Positions 25,838 to 34,066 of a DNA stretch of 64,000 nt are shown piece after piece; within the stretch, counting starts at the first letter, position 1, and each line of letters begins with the position of its first letter. A model generated the notes under the pieces. That model saw nothing but the letters and a program-made list of their open reading frames with translations, made no database searches and was not told where the DNA came from. Source of the stretch: JBKBRC01 sp046292345 (GTDB taxonomy: Bacteria; Bacteroidota; Rhodothermia; Rhodothermales; Rubricoccaceae); NCBI GenBank assembly GCA_046292345.1, contig JBKBRC010000011.1:5778-69777 (forward strand). The letters run 5' to 3'. The position numbers and the translations under genes are program-made.

Positions 25838-27718
25838 ATGCCTCAACTTCCCAACCGTCGTGAGCTGCTCGGCTGGCTCGGCTACGCCCGGCAGGCACTC
25901 GTGCTCGTGCGCCAGGCGGCCCCGGTCTGGTCGGTCGTCTGGGCGGCCCTGATCGTCGTCCAGGGACTGCTGCCGGTTGCGCTCGTCGCGCTCACGAAGT
26001 GGGTCGTGGACGCGGTCGCCGACGCCATCGGGCAGGGGCTGAGCACCGAGACGGTCGTGCTCGTCGTCACGCCGGCGGCGCTCATGGGAGGGTTGCTGCT
26101 GCTCCAGCGCGTGATGGGCGGCCTGATGGAGTGGGTCGGGACGGCGCAGGCCGAGCTTGTCGACGACCACGTGCGCGGCCTGATCCATGAGAAGGCGGTC
26201 GCGGTAGACTTTGGCTTCTACGAGTCGTCCGAGTACCACGACCTGCTCGAGCAGGTGCGCACGCAGGGCAGCTCGCGTACGCTGCAACTGCTCCAGAACG
26301 TCGGCGGACTGGGGCAGGCCACGGTGACGTTCGTCTCTATTGCGGCCCTCCTGGCCTCGTACGCGTGGTGGATCCCGCTCGCGCTCGCCGCGAGCGCGTA
26401 TCCGGCGTTTCTGATCGTGCTGCGCCACAACCGCATCTACCACCGCTGGTGGCAGGAGACGACGCCTCAGCGCCGCCTCGGGGCGTACTTCGACACGATG
26501 CTCACGCTCGACGGTGCGGCGGCCGAGGTACGGGTCAACCGGCTCGGCGAGGGCTTCCGCGCGCGCTACCGGGAGGTGCGGCGCGTCCTGCGCGAGGCGC
26601 GCCTGCGGCTGCTGCGCAATCAGATCATCGCACGCACGGGCGCGGCTTTCCTCGGCCTGATCGTCACGGCGGCCGTCATGCTCTGGATCGTCGCGCGCGC
26701 CCTGCGCGGGCAGGCCACGATCGGCGACCTCGCGCTCTTCTACGGCGCCTTCAACCAGGGGCAGGCCGTCGTAGGCGGCATCTTGCAGAACGCCGGGCAG
26801 GTGTACGTCAACACGCTGTTTCTGGAGCACCTCTACCGCTTCCTCGGCTTGCGCAACACCGTCGTCGAGACCGAGGGCGGCGCCGCGTTCCCATCCGAGG
26901 TGCGCGAGGGCATCCGCTTCGAGAAGGTGCATTTCAGCTACCCCGGCGCGGAGCGTCCTGCCCTGCAAGGCCTCGACCTCGAGATCCCGGCCGGCAAGAT
27001 GGTGGCCGTCGTCGGCGAGAACGGGGCGGGCAAGAGCACGTTTATCAAGCTGCTCTGCCGCTTCTACGACCCCGACGCAGGGCGCATCACGGTCGACGGC
27101 ATCGATCTGCGCGAGATCCCGCAGGACGAGTTGCGCCGCCACATCTCGGTACTCTTCCAGTTCCCGATGAAGTACCAGATGACGGCCGCACAGAACATCC
27201 GTATGAGCGACGGCTTCGGCGGGCCGCCGGCCGAGGGCGACGAGGCGCGCATTAAGGCCGCCGCGGTCGCCGCCGGCGCCGACGGCTTCCTGGAGGCGCT
27301 CCCGGCCCGGTACGAGACGCTGCTCGGGCGCTGGTTCGAGAACGGCACCGAGCTCAGCGGCGGCCAGTGGCAGCGCGTGGCGCTCGCGCGCGCGTTCTTC
27401 CGTGAGGCCCCGATCGTGATCCTCGACGAGCCGACGAGCTACATGGACTCGTGGTCCGAGAACGACTGGCTCGCTCGCTTTCGGCGCATGGTCGAGGGGC
27501 GGATGTCACTCGTCATCACGCACCGCTTCACGACGGCAATGCAGGCGGACATCATCTACGTGATGGACCAGGGCCGCGTCGTGGAGGCAGGCACGCATGC
27601 CGAGCTCGTGCGCCGCGGTGGGCACTACGCCGCCTCGTGGCACGCACAGGTGCTCCAGGCCGAGAAGGCAGGGCAAGAGAACCGAGGTGCGACCCTGGCG
27701 TCTGCGCCGGCCGCGTGA
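25838..27718 (+). CDS. Lasso peptide ABC exporter (fused membrane and ATPase domains)
   Basis: A 626-residue half-transporter. The N-terminal membrane domain (about 1-340) has five to six helices and no C39 peptidase domain, consistent with B2 doing the cleavage. The ATPase domain has Walker A VVGENGAGKST (about 391-401), signature ELSGGQWQRVALARA and Walker B IVILDEPTSYMD; the usual SALD is SYMD here. As in other lasso systems it probably exports the mature peptide and gives self-immunity. It presumably works as a homodimer. The stop overlaps the next start (TGATG). Confidence 0.92.
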   Translation: MPQLPNRRELLGWLGYARQALVLVRQAAPVWSVVWAALIVVQGLLPVALVALTKWVVDAVADAIGQGLSTETVVLVVTPAALMGGLLLLQRVMGGLMEWVGTAQAELVDDHVRGLIHEKAVAVDFGFYESSEYHDLLEQVRTQGSSRTLQLLQNVGGLGQATVTFVSIAALLASYAWWIPLALAASAYPAFLIVLRHNRIYHRWWQETTPQRRLGAYFDTMLTLDGAAAEVRVNRLGEGFRARYREVRRVLREARLRLLRNQIIARTGAAFLGLIVTAAVMLWIVARALRGQATIGDLALFYGAFNQGQAVVGGILQNAGQVYVNTLFLEHLYRFLGLRNTVVETEGGAAFPSEVREGIRFEKVHFSYPGAERPALQGLDLEIPAGKMVAVVGENGAGKSTFIKLLCRFYDPDAGRITVDGIDLREIPQDELRRHISVLFQFPMKYQMTAAQNIRMSDGFGGPPAEGDEARIKAAAVAAGADGFLEALPARYETLLGRWFENGTELSGGQWQRVALARAFFREAPIVILDEPTSYMDSWSENDWLARFRRMVEGRMSLVITHRFTTAMQADIIYVMDQGRVVEAGTHAELVRRGGHYAASWHAQVLQAEKAGQENRGATLASAPAA

Positions 27719-28827
27719 TGTCGTTCGGGTTACGCCTGACCGCTGCGGCCGCGTCGGCAGGGCTGCTGCTGGCGTTCGCCCTGGCCTACGCCGGGCGCTA
27801 CGTTCATCCGCGCGAGGCGTGGGTCCTCCAACTCGCCGCGCTCGCGCTGCCTGTGCTGGCTCTCGGCCTCGTGCTGAGCACGTTCGTGTGGACGGTCGCG
27901 CTCGTGCAGCAGCCTGCCGGCCGTCTGGCGCAGAGCTTGCTCGCGCTGCACGTGGCCGCCTGGCTGGCCCTGCTCATACGCTACCCCCCTCAGGGAAAGG
28001 TCGCGTCTGCGCTCGCAGAAGCACGCGAACCCGCAGACCTGGTCGTGCTCTCGGCCAACGTCGGCGAGCCGGTGGAGGGGGCCGACAGTGTTCTGCAGGA
28101 ACTGCTGGAGCGCTACCGCCCGGACGTGGTCGCGTTGCAGGAAACGACCGTCGTCGTCGTCGACACGCTCCGGGGCGCCTCCGGCGCGGCTATGACGATG
28201 CTCTTCGCGCCCGAATACGCGCTCGCCGCGGAGGACGGCTTCGCGCCCTCCGCATCCCCGGAGCATTTCCCACAGCCAGTTTTCGCGACGCTCCCGGCGC
28301 GCAGCGAGCCTCTGGTGAACTTCAACCTCGATGCCGACGAGTGGCGCGGCGGACGCTACCGCCGCGTCGAACTGTCGGTCAACGGCGTTCCGGTGGCGCT
28401 CTACAACGTACACCTGCGCTCGTTTGCGCCGCTGCGCCCCTGGCGAGGGGCGCGCCGTCCGTGGCTCCGTCTGGAGACGTGGCGCAACGCGCTCGCGGCG
28501 TACCGCGAAGACTTCACGGCCCGCGCCGACGAGGCCGAGCAGCTCGCATGGCGCATCGAAGCCGAGACGCTGCCCGTGCTGCTCGTGGGCGACCTGAACG
28601 CAACGGCCGACCAGTGGGTATACCGTCGCCTTGCGCGAACGGGCACGGATGCGCTTGCCGGACAGGCAGGGCGAAGCGCTACCTTCCCGGCAGCCCGGCC
28701 GCTCGTCCGTATAGATCACGTCATCGCTGGGCCAGGATGGAGCGTCATCGCGGCCCTCCGTGAGCGCCGCGGGCTTTCGGATCACCGCCCGCTCGTTGCT
28801 CAGCTCCGTCTCCTCTCTCTGCCATGA
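27718..28827 (+). CDS. Membrane-anchored endonuclease/exonuclease/phosphatase-family protein in the lasso cluster
   Basis: A 369-residue protein with three N-terminal membrane helices (about 5-24, 36-60 and 72-86) followed by an EEP-fold hydrolase domain. All family catalytic elements are visible: LSANVGEP, LQETT, YNVHLRS, VGDLNATAD, IDHVIAG and SDHRPLV. EEP enzymes hydrolyse phosphodiester or phosphomonoester bonds. Placed between the exporter and a nucleotidyltransferase homologue and overlapping both, it may act on a phosphorylated or nucleotidylated peptide, on a lipid phosphate, or as an immunity factor. This is inference. Confidence 0.82.
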   Translation: MSFGLRLTAAAASAGLLLAFALAYAGRYVHPREAWVLQLAALALPVLALGLVLSTFVWTVALVQQPAGRLAQSLLALHVAAWLALLIRYPPQGKVASALAEAREPADLVVLSANVGEPVEGADSVLQELLERYRPDVVALQETTVVVVDTLRGASGAAMTMLFAPEYALAAEDGFAPSASPEHFPQPVFATLPARSEPLVNFNLDADEWRGGRYRRVELSVNGVPVALYNVHLRSFAPLRPWRGARRPWLRLETWRNALAAYREDFTARADEAEQLAWRIEAETLPVLLVGDLNATADQWVYRRLARTGTDALAGQAGRSATFPAARPLVRIDHVIAGPGWSVIAALRERRGLSDHRPLVAQLRLLSLP

Positions 28828-30032
28828 GCGTTTCTGCGCCCAGTGCCCACCCGACGCCGCCCGACGCCGCCCGCGTTCAGGGCACCCGTGTGGACGTGCA
28901 GCCCGAGAGCGCCGCGGATGAGGCCCGGGGGACGGCGTTCGAAGTGCTCCAGCTCGCGTTCACCCACGCCTTCGGGGATGCCGAGCGGGCACGCCTCGAT
29001 GCGCTCCTTGCCCGCGACGTGGACTGGAGTGTGCTCCCTTCGGTGGCGACCTACCACGGTCTCGAGGCTCTGCTCTATACGCGCCTGGCGCTCCGCGCCG
29101 ATCTGGCCAGTGACGCAGCTGCGCCGGCCGCCGCCGCCGCGCTGGACCGGCTGCGCAGCACGGCACACGCGCAGGCGGCCGGGACGCTGATGCTCCTGAG
29201 CGAGCTGGCGCACGTGGCCGCGCGCCTGGACGAGGCCGGCATTCCGTTCATCGTGCTCAAGGGGCCGGCGCTCGCCGAGGCCTACGGTGACACGGCCCGC
29301 CGGCCGTTCGTGGACAATGACCTCTGGGTCCGCCGTGAGGACTTCGACGCGGCTGAGCAGGCCATCAAGGCCATCGGCTACAGCCATGCCGTGCGTACCC
29401 CCACTCGGCGACGCACCTACTTGAACGTGCACGCGCAGTACACGTACTCCCGCTGGCGCGGGGCAGCCCTGTGCACGCTCGACCTCCACCGGGGCGTGGT
29501 GCCGTTCGGCTTCGCCTACCGCGTGCCGTTCTCAGACGTGCTCGCGCGTGCACGCACCATGAGCGTCTTTGGGCGTGCGGTGCGGGTACCCTCGCGCGAG
29601 GACCTGCTCGTGATCCTGGGATACCAGGGTTTCAAGAGCTTCTGGGGACGCCTCAAGTACATCGTCGACTACGCGCAGGTGGCGCAGTCTGGCCTGGACT
29701 GGGCGCGCGCCGAGGCGATTGCGGCGGCGGCCGGTAGCCGCCGGGTGTTCTTGCTCGGCGCGCTTCTCGCCTCGGACTTGCTCGCGTGCACGGTGCCGCC
29801 GCACCTGCTCGCCGAGGCCCGGGCGGACGAGCGGATACGCAAGGTCGTGCGCGAGGTCGAGCGGCGCATCCACGCCTCCATCCGCGGCGAGCTCGTCAAC
29901 CTCGGGCCGCGCGTGCGCCTGAGCATGGCCGTGCAGGACGACGCCGCAGGCGCGCTGCGCTACCTCGGCTACGCCGCCTTCCGCCGGCTCACCGAGCGCT
30001 TCATCGAGCGGACCGAAGGGCGGAGCCGCTAA
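28824..30032 (+). CDS. NTP_transf_5 (nucleotidyltransferase-like) lasso accessory protein
   Basis: A 402-residue protein of the NTP_transf_5 family, which often accompanies lasso clusters. The signature FIVLKGPALAEAYGDTARRPFVDNDLWV (about 145-172) carries the expected Lys-Gly and Asp-x-Asp positions of a nucleotidyltransferase active site. The C-terminal part is helical with no clear motif. Its ATG overlaps the EEP stop (ATGA), so it is translationally coupled. The substrate is unknown; transfer of a nucleotide to the peptide or to the kinase product is speculative. Confidence 0.83.
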   Translation: MSVSAPSAHPTPPDAARVQGTRVDVQPESAADEARGTAFEVLQLAFTHAFGDAERARLDALLARDVDWSVLPSVATYHGLEALLYTRLALRADLASDAAAPAAAAALDRLRSTAHAQAAGTLMLLSELAHVAARLDEAGIPFIVLKGPALAEAYGDTARRPFVDNDLWVRREDFDAAEQAIKAIGYSHAVRTPTRRRTYLNVHAQYTYSRWRGAALCTLDLHRGVVPFGFAYRVPFSDVLARARTMSVFGRAVRVPSREDLLVILGYQGFKSFWGRLKYIVDYAQVAQSGLDWARAEAIAAAAGSRRVFLLGALLASDLLACTVPPHLLAEARADERIRKVVREVERRIHASIRGELVNLGPRVRLSMAVQDDAAGALRYLGYAAFRRLTERFIERTEGRSR

Positions 30033-30091
30033 GCGCGGTTCTCGCCCCGGCTTTTTCGTCCCGGCGCAGACCCGCCCCTGGTCCGTCCCAG

Positions 30092-30108
30092 TGGCCCGTC
30101 CCGGGCCA
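30092..30108. terminator. Small hairpin between convergent genes
   Basis: Perfect 7-bp arms tggcccg / cgggcca with a 3-base loop, between the ends of the NTP_transf_5 gene and the response regulator. No T-run. Confidence 0.35.
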
Positions 30109-30121
30109 GAGTTGCCCGCGG

Positions 30122-30934
30122 TCAGCGCGGCGCGCGGGGAAGCTTCCGCCCGCCGGGCCCGTGCAGAGCCTCGACGTAGCCAATGGCGAATTGCATGAGT
30201 TCGTTGACCGTCTCGAAGCCGAGCTTCTCTTTGGCGCGCCGGCGGTACGTCTCGACCGTCTTGCGGCTCAGGTTGAGCCGCTCCGCGATGTCGTCCACGA
30301 GGCGCCCCTCGCCGAGCAGCTGGAAGACGGCCATCTCGCGATCGGTCAGCTCGCCGAGACACGGGTCGTCATCGCCCTCGCGCGGCGAGCCGTTGGCGGC
30401 GCGCGCGAGCAGGCGGGAGGCCGCGCGGCGGTCGAGGTAGATCTCGCCGGCGGCCGCGGCGCGGATCGCCTCGGCGACGGCGCTCGTCGGCTCGCTCTTG
30501 ACCACGTAGCCGCGCGCGCCGGCGCGCAGCGCGCGCTCGGCGTAGACGGCCGCCTCGTACATCGAGAACACGACCACCTCGAGGCGCTCATGCTCGGCGC
30601 GCAGGTTCTGCACCAGGTCGAGGCCGTGCGCGTCGCCGAGCGCGATGTCGACGACGGCCACGTCGGGGCGCTCGCGGCGGACGAGGGCGAAGGCCTCGGC
30701 GGCCGAGCCGGCCACGCCGCGCAGGTCCATGTCGGGCTGGTCGGCGACGGTGTCGGCGACGGCCTCCCGGATTGCAGGGTGGTCGTCGACAGCGATCACG
30801 CGGATCGGGCGGGCCGGCGCCCGGCGGGCCGCGACGGGCTCACCGCGGAGCCGGAAGATGGCTGGGGGGGAATAGGGAGAGCCCGGTGCAGCGCTTGCCG
30901 AAGTGCCATCCGGGGAGAGGGAGACGGCGCACAT
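30122..30934 (-). CDS. NarL-family response regulator (copy 1)
   Basis: About 270 residues: a short Pro/Ala-rich N-terminus, a receiver domain (VIAVDDHPAIREAV, phospho-acceptor Asp in VAVVDIALGD, Lys in VVKSEPTS) and a C-terminal LuxR helix-turn-helix (LTDREMAVFQLLGEG, DIAERLNLSRKTVETYRRRAKEKLGF). It binds DNA when phosphorylated by a partner kinase, probably the adjacent histidine kinase. The start at 30934 (MCAVSLSPDG) is a choice; a longer frame exists upstream. About 390 bp of its receiver region is identical to copy 2. Confidence 0.88.
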   Translation of the reverse strand: MCAVSLSPDGTSASAAPGSPYSPPAIFRLRGEPVAARRAPARPIRVIAVDDHPAIREAVADTVADQPDMDLRGVAGSAAEAFALVRRERPDVAVVDIALGDAHGLDLVQNLRAEHERLEVVVFSMYEAAVYAERALRAGARGYVVKSEPTSAVAEAIRAAAAGEIYLDRRAASRLLARAANGSPREGDDDPCLGELTDREMAVFQLLGEGRLVDDIAERLNLSRKTVETYRRRAKEKLGFETVNELMQFAIGYVEALHGPGGRKLPRAPR

Positions 30935-31150
30935 GGAGGCGGTGTCCGTGGAGGAGACGGTGGAAGCGGTTTCTTTTAGCAAAAATAACCGACTCGGCAC
31001 ATACCAGGCGCCATGCATAGCACGCTGCGTGCGTCGTCTCTGGCGCATGCACCGATGCGTCAACGGCCCACGCGGGAATGCGTTCTCGGTACGATGCCCG
31101 CGTGCGACGGAACGAGACCGTCCCATCTCGGCGCGCTGATGTGCGCCGGC

Positions 31151-31188
31151 CCAGTCTTTGCCGTGAGAGCCAGTCTTTGCCGTGAGAG
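31151..31188. repeat. 19-bp tandem repeat, 2 copies, between the two regulators
   Basis: Two exact copies of ccagtctttgccgtgagag, ending 18 bp downstream of the stop of regulator copy 2. Confidence 0.9.
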
Positions 31189-31206
31189 GCGTTACAGGAA
31201 GGACGA

Positions 31207-31938
31207 TCACGAAGACGGGCCGACGCCCTCGTTCTGCGCGTACGTCCAGCGGATGGCGAACTGAAGCAGTTCGGTCACAGAGTCGAAGCCGAGCTTCTCT
31301 TTGGCGCGCCGGCGGTACGTCTCGACCGTCTTGCGGCTCAGGTTGAGCCGCTCCGCGATGTCCTCGGGCGGGCGCCCCTGCCCGAGCAGCTGGAAGACGG
31401 CCATCTCGCGATCGGTCAGCTCGTCGAGACCGCGATCCGGGGCGGGGTTGCGGTTGTCGCGGCGCGGCGCGGCCGAGGTCGCGCGCGCGAGCAGGCGGGA
31501 GGCCGCGCGGCGGTCGAGGTAGATCTCGCCGGCGGCCGCGGCGCGGATCGCCTCGGCGACGGCGCTCGTCGGCTCGCTCTTGACCACGTAGCCGCGCGCG
31601 CCGGCGCGCAGCGCGCGCTCGGCGTAGACGGCCGCCTCGTACATCGAGAACACGACCACCTCGAGGCGCTCATGCTCGGCGCGCAGGTTCTGCACCAGGT
31701 CGAGGCCGTGCGCGTCGCCGAGCGCGATGTCGACGACGGCCACGTCGGGGCGCTCGCGGCGGACGAGGGCGAAGGCCTCGGCGGCCGAGCCGGCCACGCC
31801 GCGCAGGTCCATGTCGGGCTGGTCGGCGACGGTGTCGGCGACGGCCTCCCGGATTGCAGGGTGGTCGTCGATCACGACGACGCGGAGCACACGGCGGGGA
31901 CGGACGGTGGCGTGGGCCTGCGCGACGGGGGTGGCCAT
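31207..31938 (-). CDS. NarL-family response regulator (copy 2)
   Basis: About 243 residues with the same layout as copy 1: receiver (VVVIDDHPAIREAV, VAVVDIALGD, VVKSEPTS), then a LuxR helix-turn-helix. The receiver and linker (about 129 residues) are identical to copy 1, whereas the N-terminus, the inter-domain acidic loop and the extreme C-terminus differ. An alternative start at 32016 would overlap the kinase stop as ATGA, but the added sequence looks non-coding. It follows the histidine kinase gene on the same strand and is the likeliest cognate regulator. Confidence 0.88.
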   Translation of the reverse strand: MATPVAQAHATVRPRRVLRVVVIDDHPAIREAVADTVADQPDMDLRGVAGSAAEAFALVRRERPDVAVVDIALGDAHGLDLVQNLRAEHERLEVVVFSMYEAAVYAERALRAGARGYVVKSEPTSAVAEAIRAAAAGEIYLDRRAASRLLARATSAAPRRDNRNPAPDRGLDELTDREMAVFQLLGQGRPPEDIAERLNLSRKTVETYRRRAKEKLGFDSVTELLQFAIRWTYAQNEGVGPSS

Positions 31939-32012
31939 AACATGGGAGCAGGTAGCGAGAACTGGGACGGTATCGGTAGTCAGAGGTGAGGAAAAAAGCG
32001 TGCCAGCATGAA

Positions 32013-33986
32013 TCATGCGGACGCGCGTGCGGCCACGCCGTCGCGGCGCTCGGGCGTCGGTGTGACGGGGGAGGGCACGGTCACGCGCACCGTCGTGCCC
32101 GCGCCGGGCTGCGTCTCGATCGCGAAGCCGGCCCGGATGCTGCTGGCGCGGCGCTGCATGCTGTAAAGCCCTATCGAGCGCTCCGCGTCCTCCATGCGGA
32201 AGCCCTGTCCGTTGTCCTCAATCTCGAGCGTGAGCGTGTCGCCGTCGTGGTTGAGGTTGATCCAGATGCGCTGCGCGTTGGCGTGTCGGAGCGCGTTCGT
32301 GGCCGCCTCCTGGGCGATGCGGTAGAGCTGGAGGCTCACCTCGCCCTCGCGAATGTCCATGCGGCCATCGGTGGAGAAGGTGCAGCGTACGTCGGACAGC
32401 GCGTCTAGCTGAGCGGCCAGTTCGGCGAGGGCGACCGCGAGGCCGTCCTGGTAGAGCTGGGGCGGGGCGAGCCCCCGGCAGATGGCGCGCACGCGTTCGA
32501 GCGCCTCGCCGGCGTAGGCGGTGATCCGGGCGGCGGTGCTGCGCCCGGGGGCGCCCTCGGCGAAGTGGCGCTGCACGAGGTTCTCGCTCAGCATGCGCAC
32601 GCCCGTCAGGAGCTGCCCGACGCTGTCGTGCAGGTCGCGCCCGATGCGCTCCTGCTGCTCCTCGAGCGCCGCCACCATGCGCCGCTCCATCTCGACGCGC
32701 GCCGTGACGTCGGTGCAGCTGCCCCACACGCCAATCAGCGAGCCGCGGTCGAACCGCCCGGCGGCGTTCACCGCGAAGTGGCGTAGCGCGCCGCCGAGGC
32801 GCACCGCGACCTCCTCGTTGTGCAGGCGGAAGCCGGCGCGTGCGAAGCGCACGAGCACGTCGCGCGTGAGCCACCACGTGAGGTCGGCGATCGGGGTGCC
32901 GCAGAGGGCCTGCGGCGACGCCGCGCCGAGCAGCCGCGCCGTGGCCTCGTTGCAGTCGGCCAGGCGGCCGTGCGCGAGGATGTGGTCGGCCTGCATGCTC
33001 GGCCGCGCGAGGCGCACGATGGGCAGGTCGAGCGCGACGAGCCACACGCCCTCCGAGATCGTCTCAAAGAAGGCGCGGTAGCGCTCCTCGTCGCGGCGCG
33101 ACTCGGTCACGTCGCGCAGCATCGTCTGCACGGCCGCCACGCCGTGGAACGGCGCGGAGGCGGAGACGGCGAGTACGGTCCGCTCCTCGCCGGAGAGGCG
33201 CAGCACCTCGTGCTCGTGCGGCAGCGCCGAGCGCCCGGCGCCGCGCAGCGCCGCGGCCACGTGCGCCTCGCGCTGCCGCTCGACCTCGTCGATCTGCTCG
33301 GCTGGCAGAAAGTCCGAGAAGTGGCGCTCGGTGAGGTCGAGCGAGGGCGGTGCGCCGAGGAGGTGGCGGCAAGCGTCGTTGGCGTAGAGGATGCGGTCGC
33401 GGTAGGTGACGACGACCGCCTCCGGGAGCTGGTCCACGAGTTGCCGCCACCGGTCTTCGGACTGCACGAGCGCCTCTTCGGCTGCGCGGCGCGAGAGGTG
33501 CCCGGCCAGAAGGTCACCGAAGAGCGCAAGCCGTCGGCCGTGCTCGGAGGCGGGGTCGGCCCTGGCTGCGAGGCCCTCGAGCCCGAGGTAGCCGATGAAG
33601 AGGCCGTCCTCGGCATGCAGGGGCAGGGCGAGGGCAGCGCTCGCCGGGCTGCCCTCAGAGCACAGCGTCAGAGGCATACCGGGGGGCTGTGTGCGGAGCT
33701 GTTCGAGCAGGGCCACCGTCGTGGCGCGCTGCCGCTCGAGCCACCCGGCCTCGTCGCCGGCGGCCTGCCAGACGAGGACCTGCCCCACGAGCGCGTCCGG
33801 CACGGGCCGCGCGGCCGGCACGCCCGTGCGCGGATCCGGGCGCGGAAGCGCGTCTGCTGGCGCGATGACCAGACAGGCACACTGCGCCTGCAGCGCCTCG
33901 CCGATGAGCCGGAGCGCGCGTGGCAGATCGGCCCGGGCCGACGAGGCCAGCATCCGCGAAACCTCGACGATGGTGTGCTCGATCAC
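32013..33986 (-). CDS. PAS-containing sensor histidine kinase, NarL/DegS type
   Basis: About 657 residues and probably cytoplasmic, since no membrane helix is obvious. Order: an N-terminal GAF-like region (about 10-190), a first PAS (EDRWRQLVDQLPEAVVVTYRDRILYAND), a second PAS (RYRAFFETISEGVWLVALD), a dimerisation helix with phospho-His in QERIGRDLHDSVGQLLTGVRML, and an ATPase domain (NALRHANAQRIWINL, EIEDNGQGF). The GTG at 33986 is preferred; ATG at 33953 is possible. An open frame continues upstream over the UPF0210 gene but is not real there. It likely phosphorylates the two downstream regulators; the signal is unknown. Confidence 0.88.
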   Translation of the reverse strand: MIEHTIVEVSRMLASSARADLPRALRLIGEALQAQCACLVIAPADALPRPDPRTGVPAARPVPDALVGQVLVWQAAGDEAGWLERQRATTVALLEQLRTQPPGMPLTLCSEGSPASAALALPLHAEDGLFIGYLGLEGLAARADPASEHGRRLALFGDLLAGHLSRRAAEEALVQSEDRWRQLVDQLPEAVVVTYRDRILYANDACRHLLGAPPSLDLTERHFSDFLPAEQIDEVERQREAHVAAALRGAGRSALPHEHEVLRLSGEERTVLAVSASAPFHGVAAVQTMLRDVTESRRDEERYRAFFETISEGVWLVALDLPIVRLARPSMQADHILAHGRLADCNEATARLLGAASPQALCGTPIADLTWWLTRDVLVRFARAGFRLHNEEVAVRLGGALRHFAVNAAGRFDRGSLIGVWGSCTDVTARVEMERRMVAALEEQQERIGRDLHDSVGQLLTGVRMLSENLVQRHFAEGAPGRSTAARITAYAGEALERVRAICRGLAPPQLYQDGLAVALAELAAQLDALSDVRCTFSTDGRMDIREGEVSLQLYRIAQEAATNALRHANAQRIWINLNHDGDTLTLEIEDNGQGFRMEDAERSIGLYSMQRRASSIRAGFAIETQPGAGTTVRVTVPSPVTPTPERRDGVAARASA

Positions 33987-34066
33987 GAACGCCTTGGGCA
34001 AAAGGATGCGGCGCAAGAATACGGCGGCGCCTGCGCAGCGCCACGCGGGGAGGGCGCGCAGCCGCG

